A stretch of 60,756 nt of DNA from Methanobacteriota archaeon (lineage in GTDB: Archaea; Thermoplasmatota; Poseidoniia; Poseidoniales; Thalassarchaeaceae). Where the stretch lies: assembly GCA_002717835.1 (NCBI GenBank), contig PBBV01000015.1, forward strand, positions 35,782 through 96,537, in the 5' to 3' direction. This document shows positions 1-8,483 of the stretch, piece by piece (position 1 is the stretch's first letter; each line of letters opens with the position of its first letter). The position numbers and the translations under genes were made by a program. The notes under the pieces were generated by a model. It did no database searches. It worked only from the letters and a program-made list of their open reading frames with translations, and was not told the DNA's origin.

Positions 1-1
1 C

Positions 2-523
2 ATGGACGAGATAATACTCGGAGGCGGTTGTTTCTGGTGCATCGAAGGAGGCCTGAAAGGGCTTAGAGGGATTGTGGGAATCAAGTCTGGGTATTCCGGT
101 GGAGATGTACCCAATCCCTCTTACGAGCAAATATGCGGGAAGAAAACAGGTCACGCCGAAGTAGTCAAAATTACATTCGACCCGAATGTAGTAAGACTTG
201 AGGACATTTTTGATGTGTTCTTCACTCTTCACGATCCGACGCAAATCGATAGACAGGGGAATGATGTAGGCCCTCAATACAGGAGCTGCATATTTTATGC
301 GGACGAGAACCAGAGGATAATTGCCGAAGATGCAATTCAAAAAGCAGCCGAACTTTATGAGAATAAGATAGCTACAAAGCTAGAAAAAATAGATATCTTC
401 TGGCCTGCAGAAAACTATCATCAAGATTATTTTGCGCGCAATCCGAATCAACCATATTGCCAGTTTTCGGTTGCCCCCAAGGTGGCCAAAGCAAGAAGAA
501 AGCACTCTGTTTTGTACGAATAA
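2..523 (+). CDS. msrA: Peptide methionine sulfoxide reductase MsrA
   Basis: Reduces methionine-S-sulfoxide in proteins and free methionine, a cytoplasmic repair enzyme against oxidative damage. The N-terminus carries the family signature GGGCFWC with the catalytic Cys at residue 10 and a second Cys at 13. The C-terminal block ENYHQDYFARNP followed by a Cys near residue 150 (a candidate resolving Cys) is also typical. Its 173 residues match the usual single-domain MsrA length. The ATG is at the second base of the window and sits at the normal distance before the signature, so the gene is probably complete, although anything upstream is invisible. It is followed after 54 bases by an AlkB-type hydroxylase on the same strand; pairing an oxygen-using enzyme with oxidative repair is plausible but inferred. 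Confidence 0.95.
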   Translation: MDEIILGGGCFWCIEGGLKGLRGIVGIKSGYSGGDVPNPSYEQICGKKTGHAEVVKITFDPNVVRLEDIFDVFFTLHDPTQIDRQGNDVGPQYRSCIFYADENQRIIAEDAIQKAAELYENKIATKLEKIDIFWPAENYHQDYFARNPNQPYCQFSVAPKVAKARRKHSVLYE

Positions 524-577
524 TCGATTATTGCGATTATGCACACCTTTTTGCATCCAACCTCTTGAGAAGAATAC

Positions 578-1609
578 ATGGAAGAAGATGAAACACTGGT
601 TCCTGAGCCATGGCCTTTGCACCTGTTGGGCCTCATAAGCCCCTCCTTGGTAATTGCTGGAAATCTTCTTGGAGGAGTTTACACACTCCTAGGCGTCATT
701 TTCATTTGGGTCATCAGTCCAATTCTCGATCTTGTCATGGGGAAGTCAAAGATTACACGCCCCCCTAGAGAATCCGGTACACCATTTATCACGCTGTTGT
801 GGATGCATGGTGTCGTACACTTCGTTATGATGGGTTCATTCTTCTTCTTTGCATATTCAGAAGGAATCACCGTTTGGCTCATCACAGCCTCATTATCAAC
901 TGGCCTTGCAGCAGCGGCATCAGCGATAGTGACTGCTCATGAACTGGGCCACCAACGTCCGAAGAGTCCTGGATGGCGGCTTGCGCGACTTCTCTTATTC
1001 AGCATAAACTATCCACACTTCACTACTGAACATAACCACAACCATCACAGAAATGTTGCAACAGATGACGATCCAGCAAGTGCGAGAGCCGAGGAGGGAA
1101 TCTGGTCATTTTGGCTTAGAACTATCCCTGGACAGTTTTTGTCGTCCGTGCGAATACACAACAAGAAAGGAAGAACAGGCTTCTCAAATCCTTCATGGAA
1201 GGGACTTGCCATTCAAATCTCGATATTCGCTTTGTTGACAAGCATGTACCTCCTAGGTTACAAACAAGCAGCACCAATTGCAATTGGTTGGCTAATCCTC
1301 TCTGCGATATCAATTCTGACTCTTGAGTATGTCAATTACATTAGACACTGGGGACTGAGACGTGGCGACTCAGATAGGAAATTCCAAGCAGAACATGCAT
1401 GGAACACTGAATCAAGATGGTCGCGATGGAGTCTTCTTGAGCTGACTCGTCACAGCGACCACCATCTTCGTGCATCTGTGCCATTCTGGAAATTACGACC
1501 TCACCCTGACGCCCCGACTCTTCCTGCTGGGTACTACGCATGCTGGTGGCCATGCCTGGTCCCTCCTTTATGGAGGCGAATCATGGCAGGGAGAGCGCCA
1601 AATGTTTGA
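578..1609 (+). CDS. AlkB-type membrane di-iron hydroxylase (alkane 1-monooxygenase family)
   Basis: A 343-residue integral membrane protein with the full histidine-box set of the alkane monooxygenase / xylene monooxygenase branch. HELGH is at residues 121-125, the second box EHNHNHHRNVAT starts at 151 and is followed by DPASAR, an NYIRHWG motif lies near 253-259, and RHSDHH is at 291-296. The VAT...DPASAR and NYI.H.G elements separate this branch from ordinary acyl desaturases. Hydrophobic stretches near 20-55, 70-120 and 215-250 fit the six-helix fold. Family members hydroxylate terminal carbons of alkanes or other hydrophobic substrates using O2 and electrons from rubredoxin or ferredoxin. 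No rubredoxin gene lies beside it, so the substrate and electron donor are unknown. Its stop abuts the stop of the next, convergent gene. Confidence 0.9.
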   Translation: MEEDETLVPEPWPLHLLGLISPSLVIAGNLLGGVYTLLGVIFIWVISPILDLVMGKSKITRPPRESGTPFITLLWMHGVVHFVMMGSFFFFAYSEGITVWLITASLSTGLAAAASAIVTAHELGHQRPKSPGWRLARLLLFSINYPHFTTEHNHNHHRNVATDDDPASARAEEGIWSFWLRTIPGQFLSSVRIHNKKGRTGFSNPSWKGLAIQISIFALLTSMYLLGYKQAAPIAIGWLILSAISILTLEYVNYIRHWGLRRGDSDRKFQAEHAWNTESRWSRWSLLELTRHSDHHLRASVPFWKLRPHPDAPTLPAGYYACWWPCLVPPLWRRIMAGRAPNV

Positions 1610-2890
1610 TTAGACAACACCCAGAATTCTGGATGTTGGAGTTTGGTTATTTTCAGATATTATGAACGCACTCTCAATATCGTGTAGATCATCAGATAAA
1701 CCCCCTCTGTGGTAGACTGTGGCCACAATCTCGTTCGCTGAGATAGGACTTCCTACCCCTACATGGATTACAACACCCACAGCATGGTCGATCGAACCTT
1801 CCAATTCTGTTCTTCCTGCCCCAATATTTAGACACAGATCAGCAATTGAGATAGCGTCTATATCCGAAACCCATCCGTTATGGCCAGAAAAAATATCAGT
1901 TGAATATAATTCAGGGCTAATCAAGCCAAGACCTGCATACAAGTCTTGATCAGAATCGAATATCGAGGTGTTCCCACCTTGTGCTTCTACCATCTCCAAA
2001 AACTTTCCAAATGCAGATCCATCATAAAGTGAATCAAGTATCATAGCAGACCCATGACCTTGATCCACCGCCAAGCCAATCGAGTGTAGTAGTAAGCCGC
2101 CTTGGATGCACACAAGCTCTTCCAAATCATTCGGACCTCTTCCACAGAGTGCCTCCACTGACTCAACAATCTCCAAAGAGTTGCCCACAGCATGTCCAAT
2201 GGGATGATCCATTGACGTTATCAGACAAGTCGTAGATATTCCCATTCCTTCAGCGACATTCTTCATGGAACGCGCTAACTCCTCAGCCGATGCCCTTTCT
2301 TTCATGAATGCAGCTCTGCCAGTTTTCACATCAAGTACAAGTGCCCTGATTCCCTCCGCTGCCTTCTTTGAGATGATGCTTCCAGTGATGAGCGGGACTG
2401 ACGCTACTAGTCCAGAAACATCCCTAAGGGCGTACATTCGACGATCAGCAGGAACCAGGTCTTCAGTTTGACCGACCATTGCAACACCTATTCTCGACAC
2501 CTGTTCAATCAATTTTTCAACCGAAATATCAGTCCTAAATCCAGGTATTGATTCCAGCTTGTCAAGAGTGCCTCCAGTATGCCCCAGACCTCGTCCAGAT
2601 ATCATTGGAACTTTCGCACCACAGGCTGCTAAGGCAGGCGCCAAGGCAATCGAAACTTTGTCGCCAACGCCTCCAGTTGAGTGTTTATCGACAACAAGGG
2701 AGCCAATTTCATCAGGCCACTGAATCACTGTTCCAGAATCACGCATCTTCTCCGTTAAGAGAACCGTCTCGTCCGGTTCAAGCCCGTTCTCGAATATGTC
2801 TGTTAGATATTGCACCACCTCTTCATCGGACATTGATCCATCTGATACAGATTGCACAAATATCTCGATACCATTCTTACGGTCACCCAT
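1610..2890 (-). CDS. deoA: Pyrimidine-nucleoside (thymidine) phosphorylase
   Basis: Phosphorolyses thymidine or uridine to the free base and (deoxy)ribose-1-phosphate for nucleoside salvage. The phosphate loop KHSTGGVGDK lies at residues 69-78 and the family signature SGRGLGHTGGTLDKLE at 98-113. Its 426 residues match bacterial-type pyrimidine phosphorylases. Archaeal AMP phosphorylases of the same superfamily are about 500 residues with an extra N-terminal domain that is absent here. I placed the start at the ATG at 2890 because the longer frame adds 13 residues unlike the family and would overlap the upstream region of the divergent surface-protein gene. It is convergent with, and directly abuts, the AlkB-type gene. 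Thymidine versus uridine preference cannot be read from the sequence. Confidence 0.93.
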   Translation of the reverse strand: MGDRKNGIEIFVQSVSDGSMSDEEVVQYLTDIFENGLEPDETVLLTEKMRDSGTVIQWPDEIGSLVVDKHSTGGVGDKVSIALAPALAACGAKVPMISGRGLGHTGGTLDKLESIPGFRTDISVEKLIEQVSRIGVAMVGQTEDLVPADRRMYALRDVSGLVASVPLITGSIISKKAAEGIRALVLDVKTGRAAFMKERASAEELARSMKNVAEGMGISTTCLITSMDHPIGHAVGNSLEIVESVEALCGRGPNDLEELVCIQGGLLLHSIGLAVDQGHGSAMILDSLYDGSAFGKFLEMVEAQGGNTSIFDSDQDLYAGLGLISPELYSTDIFSGHNGWVSDIDAISIADLCLNIGAGRTELEGSIDHAVGVVIHVGVGSPISANEIVATVYHRGGLSDDLHDIESAFIISENNQTPTSRILGVV

Positions 2891-2980
2891 ACCGCACCCT
2901 AATCGGGTAAAGTGAATGATGCCTTCCATGGAATTACAGGGCAGATTCGAAAAAAAATCAAATTAAGGAAAGTCCACCTG

Positions 2981-2989
2981 TATATCTTA
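2981..2989 (+). promoter_or_regulatory. Putative archaeal TATA box before the surface-protein gene
   Basis: TATATCTTA follows an A-rich stretch (a possible BRE-like region at 2950-2968). It lies about 50 bases before the chosen ATG at 3035, which would give a leader of roughly 25 bases. A very similar element (CATATCTTAA) precedes the lipoprotein gene at 32253. Motif-based inference only. Confidence 0.4.
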
Positions 2990-3034
2990 CACATCGGCAC
3001 CGCATTTTTGAAGAAGATCAATCTGGCTTTGTAC

Positions 3035-6000
3035 ATGGGTCGCGGGCACGCTCTCAGTGTTGCACTGTCTATGCTGCTCGTCATGATCATGCTGGGCTCT
3101 TCTGCAACCCCTCTTGGACTGGTGAAATCTAATTCAGCTCTAACACACTCAGATTCGGGAATCCAAGCGGATTTTAACCATCCATCGATAATAGTTGAGG
3201 GTTCTCAGATTGTACCAATGACATTCAATGCTGTGTCTGCTTTTGGCAGCGAGGCAGAAGGGGACTGCTCCCCTCCGATTATTTGTCCCAAGCCAGAGCC
3301 TCCAATTAAATTAGCAGATATTCCCCAATCTGGCACTCTGGGCCAGAATTCAGGCATGGTGGCAATGGACGGTATTCTGTATTTTGATTCAAACACACCA
3401 AAGTCACAATTATGGCGATATGATCCTTCATCTGACTCAATATCCGAGATTACCTCAATCTCTCAGTCAAGCACTTATGGGGGCCAGGTGGCAAAGTATG
3501 GTGGATTCGCCGTTCTTGACCACATTCTGTATTTTGATGCTACTGAATCGGCAACTGGAACTGAATTATGGGCATTCAGCCCTATGAATGATACATACTG
3601 GATGATTGAGGACATTCGCACTGGCAGTGGCAGTAGTAAGCCAGGAAGCAGCACCGGATTGATACCCATGTCTGGAAAGTTATGGTTCAATGCAGAAGAC
3701 GGAGCACAAGGAAACGAACTCTGGAGTTATGACCCGGCCACCGGAACAGCAATGATGGTGACAGATCTCTCTCCAGGGTCAACCGGATCTTCGCCTGGGG
3801 TATTTTCCGGATTGGTTCCAATTTCAGATCGATGGCTATTCTTTGATGCAGATGATGGCACAAACGGAATAGAGCCTTGGGTACATGACACACTCACCGG
3901 ACACACGACTCTTCTCGGAGACATAAATTCAGGAAGCTCTCCTAGCCTGCCGGGATATTTACTACCCTTCGTGGATGTCGGGAATTACGTCGTTTTCGAT
4001 GCTAGTAACCAAACTCACGGAACAGAACTCTGGGCGGTAGACAAAACATCTCAAAACTGGGAGGCCTCCTTGGTTTGCGATATTTGGCAAGGAAGCCCAA
4101 GCGGACAGCCAAATTCTGGCTCAGATGAACCAACAGTTATCGGGGGGCGCATATATTTCTCTGCTAGAGATCAGACTCATGGCAGCGAATTGTGGTCGTT
4201 CAACTCCGCAGATCAAACGTGCACGCGCAACTCGGACATAAGGCCAGGATCGCAAGGGAGTAATCCCGGTTCAGTTTCAGGAGGTTTCCATAATATAGCC
4301 GGAGTAATTGCGTTTTCAGCAAATGACGGAACATCTGGAAATGAACTTTGGTTCTACTCTCCAGAAAACACAACGTCGTGGCTGGCCGCTGATCTCACAA
4401 CGGGGGCAATATCCTCATACCCAGGACAATACAGTGGTTTCACCATTACAGACGAAGGTCATGCTTACTTCACTGCATCATCAAGCGGGAGTGGTTTCGA
4501 ACCGCATGTTATTGACTCAACTAATTTTTCCGCATCCTTACTTGCAGACATCCGAGCAGGGTCTCATTCTAGCGAATCAGCAAGGAACACAGGTTATGTT
4601 ATTATGAATCGAGACTTGTATTTCGATGCCAAGGACAGCTCGTCTGGAAGCGACCTTTGGGTTGTCAGAAATGCAACCAATAACTCAGCTGTTGCGTGGA
4701 CCGTATCGCCAACACTCCCCTACGGTCTCGACATCTCTCCTGTTGATGGGACAATAAGTGGTACTCCCACTCAAGTATCCGATCTTACGACGTATCAAAT
4801 AGATGCAACCAACTCTTCAGGGGTGACAGTTAGCATTCACATCGAGATAGCCGTTTTGGCTGATAACGATCTTGATGGAATACCAGACAGCGTTCCTAAT
4901 GATTTATCCTCTTACACTGATTTGATTTCGGATTCAGACGATGACAATGACGGGATTTCCGATTCAGCGGAATTGGGTCATGGCTCCTCCCCACTTGATG
5001 TAGATTCAGATGATGATGGATTCTGCGATGGACCGATTGAAGTGCCAGGAGTTTGTACCTACGGTCCAGACCCTTATCCTGTAAATCCAAATTTCCCAGT
5101 CGATACGGACGGTGATCGATTAGCTGACTCTGATTTCGATGGGAATGGTCCGGCGGTTGCTGACGATGATGATGACAATGATGGATTCACCGACTCAGAA
5201 GATGCCTTCCCACTCGATCCATCTGACTGGCTCGACACTGACGGGGATACTGTCGGGGATCTTTCCGACGCAGATGACGATAATGACGGAGTAGATGATG
5301 TAAATGAACATCAAGCAGGAACAGATCCCACCTCAGTAGACACTGACGAAGACGGTATCTGCGACGGCCCGTATGCGCGTCAATCTTGTACGACTGGCCC
5401 CGATCCATATCCAGTAGACCCCTTACTCCCTATGGACACCGATGGCGATGGGCTTTGGGACAATCTCCCGGATGATGCCGCAGATAATTTTGTTGAGGAT
5501 TTTGATGACGATGGCGATGGGCTTGACGACGCCGTCGAGACTGGAACAGGATTTTACATCTCACCATATGATAGAGGAACAGATCCGCTCAACCCAGATT
5601 CAGATGGCGATGGGTTCTGCGACGGAAGTAACGAGGTAGTGGGCACATGCTCCAGAGGAGAAGATCCCGAGCCTTTCAACCCAAATATACCGATGGATAG
5701 AGATCAAGATGGTCTCGCGGATCAAGTTGACCCCCTATGGCCAGCCTTCTATGGAGATGAAGATGCTGATGATGATGGGGACGGATACACGGATAGCATG
5801 GAGTACAAATGCGATTCATCTGCGCTCAATCCAAATGATGTTCCTGATGATCTGGATGGCGACTTCATTTGTGATGATGAAGATCTAGATATGGATGGAG
5901 ACGGGTCATTCAACACAGAGGACAGGTTCCCAGAAGATCCTAATGATTGGAGTGATTTTGACAACGATGGAGTAGGAGACAACTCTGATTTGGACTCGGA

Positions 6001-6580
6001 TGGAGACGGCTTAGCTAATGAATACGAACATCCCGAATGCATACTTTCCCTCGACTGTGACACGGACGGAACTCCCGATGTATCAGATCCATTCCCAACT
6101 GATCCAACTGAATACTCCGACACAGATAACGATGGTATTGGTGATAATTCAGATCCAGATTCAGACAACGACCAAATTTGCGACGGAAGCACAAGCTTCC
6201 CGGGGATATGTTCGGGTGGACCCGATGCGTTCCCCTATGACCCAGCTGCTTATCTCGACACGGACGGCGACGGTCTCACAGATTATCTAATAGAAGGGAT
6301 ACCGTCAACGCTAGTAATAGATCTCGACGACGATGGCGATGGGTGGGATGATTTGGAAGAGATACGCTGCAGATCGGACCCCCTTGATTCTAATGATGTG
6401 CCGAGTGATGTAGATAACAACAAACAATGTGAGTCAGTAGGCGCTCAAGTTAGCGAAACCTTCGCAGTCTTTGGGGCTTTCATTGCCCTCCTCCTTGTAG
6501 TCGGTTTATTCGCCACCCCGTTGATACGTGACCACATCCGAAAACGAATCGAATCATCCCGTTCCGAGGATGAAGGGTAA
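3035..6580 (+). CDS. Large membrane-anchored surface protein with ELW-type and thrombospondin type 3 repeats
   Basis: An 1181-residue predicted cell-surface protein. The start at 3035 puts a classic signal peptide first (hydrophobic core about residues 6-23); the longer frame from 2912 adds a charged leader and was rejected. Residues about 100-550 hold several repeats of the ELW..D....G / LADI..GS....PG type, like the ELWxxDGT repeat family. About 552-608 resembles a putative Ig (He_PIG) domain with LPYGLDISPVDGTISGTP. About 609-1128 is a run of Asp-rich D.D.DG.D calcium-binding repeats of the thrombospondin type 3 kind. A single transmembrane helix follows at about 1142-1166 with a short basic cytoplasmic tail. 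Four Cys-containing modules interrupt the Asp-rich part. The likely role is adhesion or surface-layer attachment; ligand unknown. A WD40 protein gene follows after 17 bases. Confidence 0.88.
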   Translation: MGRGHALSVALSMLLVMIMLGSSATPLGLVKSNSALTHSDSGIQADFNHPSIIVEGSQIVPMTFNAVSAFGSEAEGDCSPPIICPKPEPPIKLADIPQSGTLGQNSGMVAMDGILYFDSNTPKSQLWRYDPSSDSISEITSISQSSTYGGQVAKYGGFAVLDHILYFDATESATGTELWAFSPMNDTYWMIEDIRTGSGSSKPGSSTGLIPMSGKLWFNAEDGAQGNELWSYDPATGTAMMVTDLSPGSTGSSPGVFSGLVPISDRWLFFDADDGTNGIEPWVHDTLTGHTTLLGDINSGSSPSLPGYLLPFVDVGNYVVFDASNQTHGTELWAVDKTSQNWEASLVCDIWQGSPSGQPNSGSDEPTVIGGRIYFSARDQTHGSELWSFNSADQTCTRNSDIRPGSQGSNPGSVSGGFHNIAGVIAFSANDGTSGNELWFYSPENTTSWLAADLTTGAISSYPGQYSGFTITDEGHAYFTASSSGSGFEPHVIDSTNFSASLLADIRAGSHSSESARNTGYVIMNRDLYFDAKDSSSGSDLWVVRNATNNSAVAWTVSPTLPYGLDISPVDGTISGTPTQVSDLTTYQIDATNSSGVTVSIHIEIAVLADNDLDGIPDSVPNDLSSYTDLISDSDDDNDGISDSAELGHGSSPLDVDSDDDGFCDGPIEVPGVCTYGPDPYPVNPNFPVDTDGDRLADSDFDGNGPAVADDDDDNDGFTDSEDAFPLDPSDWLDTDGDTVGDLSDADDDNDGVDDVNEHQAGTDPTSVDTDEDGICDGPYARQSCTTGPDPYPVDPLLPMDTDGDGLWDNLPDDAADNFVEDFDDDGDGLDDAVETGTGFYISPYDRGTDPLNPDSDGDGFCDGSNEVVGTCSRGEDPEPFNPNIPMDRDQDGLADQVDPLWPAFYGDEDADDDGDGYTDSMEYKCDSSALNPNDVPDDLDGDFICDDEDLDMDGDGSFNTEDRFPEDPNDWSDFDNDGVGDNSDLDSDGDGLANEYEHPECILSLDCDTDGTPDVSDPFPTDPTEYSDTDNDGIGDNSDPDSDNDQICDGSTSFPGICSGGPDAFPYDPAAYLDTDGDGLTDYLIEGIPSTLVIDLDDDGDGWDDLEEIRCRSDPLDSNDVPSDVDNNKQCESVGAQVSETFAVFGAFIALLLVVGLFATPLIRDHIRKRIESSRSEDEG
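5021..6280 (+). repeat. Four Cys-containing CDG...C..GPDP modules within Asp-rich repeats
   Basis: Within the Asp-rich part of the surface protein, a module of the form (F/I)CDG, five to seven residues, C, then G(P/E)DP.P..P followed by D.D.DGL starts at 5021, 5357, 5615 and 6176. The spacing is irregular (112, 86 and 187 residues). Each copy has two Cys about 8-10 residues apart, probably a local disulfide that caps a calcium-binding stretch. The 12-mer GATGGCGATGGG recurs exactly at 5441, 5510, 5603 and 6332 in the same region. Confidence 0.75.
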
Positions 6581-6597
6581 TTCTGAAAATCGGATTG

Positions 6598-7803
6598 ATG
6601 CGCATGAATGAGGGCCCCCAACAGGATGAAGATTCAGAAAATCTTCCGAATCCTTTCGCAGGATTGAGTGGTGATATAAAAGAAAGAATAGAGGAGGAAA
6701 AGAAATCCGCAGCCCAAGACGAGCAGAAGGCTGCTCTGGATTTCATCAGGATATTTAGATTGAAGGAACGATTATCTGTTCTGCAAGGGCCTAATGACCA
6801 GATCGAGGTCATGCTTAGCGGACCTTTGTTTTCCAGAACACTTCACAAAGACCCAATTACTTCAGTGGCATTCGTGGACAGTTCTGTTTGTGCTTCGGTT
6901 GGAATGGATCAGAGAATTCATTTCTGGAATTCTACTACCGACACTGTAGTCAGAACTCTTGATCAAACCGCATACAAAGGCCGTCTAGTGGCATCTCCCG
7001 ACAGATCTCTTCTCGCATGCGGGTCGCTAGACAAAACAGTCCAAATGTGGAATACTTCTGACGGACAACACTTACGGACAATAGACCTGGGCGGATTCGG
7101 GGTGCTTAGTGTGGATATTGCCCCCACTGGATCTATCATAGCATCAGGACTGTACAATGGGAATGTCAGATTATCAGACGTACAAACACTAGAGACAATC
7201 ATGGAATTCAGGGCCCATGAAGAAGCCGTGACAGCATTGTCATTCTCCCCATCTGGAAATACGCTTGCTAGCGGGTGTGAAGACGGGTCGATCAACGTCT
7301 GGAAATTACCTAATGGGTCTCACATTGCTGGCACATCAGAGTTTGAAAAACCAATCAATTCTCTTGTGATGCTCGAAGACGACCGATCCGTCGTTGTCGC
7401 TTTAGAACACAAACAAATACACCGGTGGAACACTCATGAACGTGAGATCACTGGAACTTATTCAGGTCATTCAGGAGAAGTCTACTCCCTATCTATGTCG
7501 CCCGATCGCAAACTCCTTGCAAGTGGGTCAAAAGACAACACCATTAGAATCTGGGATCTAGAATCTTGCACCGAGCGAAAGACATTGAGAGGCGGTCCGG
7601 GACGAATAAATGGTATTACATTCAGCAACGATGGAGAGCATTTGTTCTCGGGAAACTCCGAGGGAGAAGTTGCCTATTGGGGAGTTCAACTTGATGTGAC
7701 TCAAAGAGTGCTCGACAAGGTCGAGCAGATGTTGGTTGATGGGGGCTTCAATGTAAGGCGGACAAGAAAGCAAACAATACTCATTTCGCTAGCTAATAAC
7801 TGA
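6598..7803 (+). CDS. WD40 seven-bladed beta-propeller protein
   Basis: A soluble protein of 401 residues with no signal peptide. Residues about 15-75 are charged and helical, probably a coiled coil (EEEKKSAAQDEQKAALDFIR). Seven WD40 units follow, recognisable by endings such as IHFWN, VQMWN, INVWK, IHRWN and IRIWD, enough to close one propeller. A C-terminal tail of about 35 residues rich in Lys/Arg and Leu remains. WD40 propellers are scaffolds, so the partner is unknown. It starts 17 bases after the surface-protein gene and is probably cotranscribed, suggesting a cytoplasmic partner for that system (inference). Possible starts are TTG 6595, ATG 6598 and ATG 6604; no clear Shine-Dalgarno separates them. 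Confidence 0.85.
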   Translation: MRMNEGPQQDEDSENLPNPFAGLSGDIKERIEEEKKSAAQDEQKAALDFIRIFRLKERLSVLQGPNDQIEVMLSGPLFSRTLHKDPITSVAFVDSSVCASVGMDQRIHFWNSTTDTVVRTLDQTAYKGRLVASPDRSLLACGSLDKTVQMWNTSDGQHLRTIDLGGFGVLSVDIAPTGSIIASGLYNGNVRLSDVQTLETIMEFRAHEEAVTALSFSPSGNTLASGCEDGSINVWKLPNGSHIAGTSEFEKPINSLVMLEDDRSVVVALEHKQIHRWNTHEREITGTYSGHSGEVYSLSMSPDRKLLASGSKDNTIRIWDLESCTERKTLRGGPGRINGITFSNDGEHLFSGNSEGEVAYWGVQLDVTQRVLDKVEQMLVDGGFNVRRTRKQTILISLANN

Positions 7804-7804
7804 A

Positions 7805-8077
7805 TCAGAACTTCCTCTTTATTTTCGGCATTTTTCGACCAGATTCATTTTCAGAATCGTCCTCATATTCATCGCTGACAGGGCCCGTGGGTACAGATAG
7901 GTAAACTGCGACCAACTCCATCAGGTATGTCGTAGCAAATATCCCTCCCCACTGCCATACTTCGGTCCATCCCAATACCGCGTAAGCAATCACGGCTGCA
8001 GCCGTGGGGCGGATCCAGGATAGGGATGATCGAAGTGTGAAACCCATCTTTTTGATAGATTGGGACCTCCCAGCCAT
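7805..8077 (-). CDS. Small membrane protein, unknown
   Basis: A predicted 90-residue protein of unrecognised family. Two hydrophobic stretches lie at about residues 20-37 (IRPTAAAVIAYAVLGW) and 41-62. They are followed by an acidic segment (DEYEDDSENE) and a strongly basic end (KMPKIKRKF). I prefer the ATG at 8077, six codons inside the longest frame, because the extra residues add nothing recognisable. It is convergent with the WD40 gene, one base from its stop. The basic N-terminus, paired hydrophobic segments and charged tail look like a real small membrane protein, but the function is unknown. Confidence 0.6.
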   Translation of the reverse strand: MAGRSQSIKKMGFTLRSSLSWIRPTAAAVIAYAVLGWTEVWQWGGIFATTYLMELVAVYLSVPTGPVSDEYEDDSENESGRKMPKIKRKF

Positions 8078-8195
8078 GCTACTGCCAACAATCACTGGTT
8101 CTTGATGTTCGCACCGATATCGAGGTCAAACAGAGGCGTATTGTCGTAAATTACCCTGCTGACTTTTTTTTTGTAAGCCGTTCATCAGCGGCAGG

Positions 8196-8204
8196 TAATA
8201 TATA
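8196..8204 (+). promoter_or_regulatory. Putative TATA box for the four-gene block
   Basis: TAATATATA is centred about 29 bases before the ATG at 8229. In archaea transcription starts about 25 bases downstream of the box, so the first gene of the block would be leaderless or nearly so. Confidence 0.45.
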
Positions 8205-8228
8205 CATTGACAGACTGAAGAAGAAACA

Positions 8229-8471
8229 ATGAGCGAAGCCGATGAAAAACAAATGCTGCCAATCGCACTTTCCGGGGCAATAGGCGTATTGGCTCTCGCC
8301 GATGCTTTCTTGATCACTGCTGACTCAGATGATATGTTCAAGATAATACTGGGAATAGGCTCTCTCGCGGTCTCTGCGATCCTTTTGTTCTCCGGCGACA
8401 ACCCAATGCCGTCACTTCCTTTTGGAGGCAAAGAGGAAGAGCCTGAAGAGGAGCCGGAGCCAAAATTCTGA
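8229..8471 (+). CDS. Small two-helix membrane protein with acidic tail, unknown
   Basis: An 80-residue protein. Hydrophobic segments lie at about residues 10-28 (LPIALSGAIGVLALADAFLI) and 37-55, followed by a proline-containing linker and a Glu-rich C-terminus (KEEEPEEEPEPKF). I do not recognise the family. It is the first of four genes on this strand, and the next begins 13 bases after its stop, so cotranscription is likely. A TATA-like element sits about 29 bases before the ATG. The acidic tail could recruit the soluble protein encoded next; this is inference from adjacency only. Confidence 0.7.
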   Translation: MSEADEKQMLPIALSGAIGVLALADAFLITADSDDMFKIILGIGSLAVSAILLFSGDNPMPSLPFGGKEEEPEEEPEPKF

Positions 8472-8476
8472 GGTGA
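8471..8476 (+). promoter_or_regulatory. Shine-Dalgarno site fixing the start of the 683-residue orphan
   Basis: AGGTGA ends seven bases before the ATG at 8484. This supports that start over the next in-frame ATG at 8517, which has no such site. The site begins at the last base of the preceding gene's stop codon. Confidence 0.6.
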
Positions 8477-8483
8477 ATGTAAG

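Noticed and set aside
519-532. Perfect 14-base palindrome AATAATCGATTATT over the msrA stop codon
   Set aside because: Could be an operator or a short hairpin, but there is no second copy in the window that I can see and A/T-rich palindromes of this length arise by chance; not enough to call a site.
5749-6192. A 147-codon open frame on the minus strand, very Ser-rich
   Set aside because: It is the reverse reading of the Asp-rich calcium repeats (GAT/GAC on the coding strand reads as Ser/Ile codons on the other). No start signal or domain.
8163-8172. Run of T residues in the gap before the four-gene block
   Set aside because: Looks like an archaeal T-rich terminator, but no gene on that strand ends just upstream; more likely part of the divergent promoter region.
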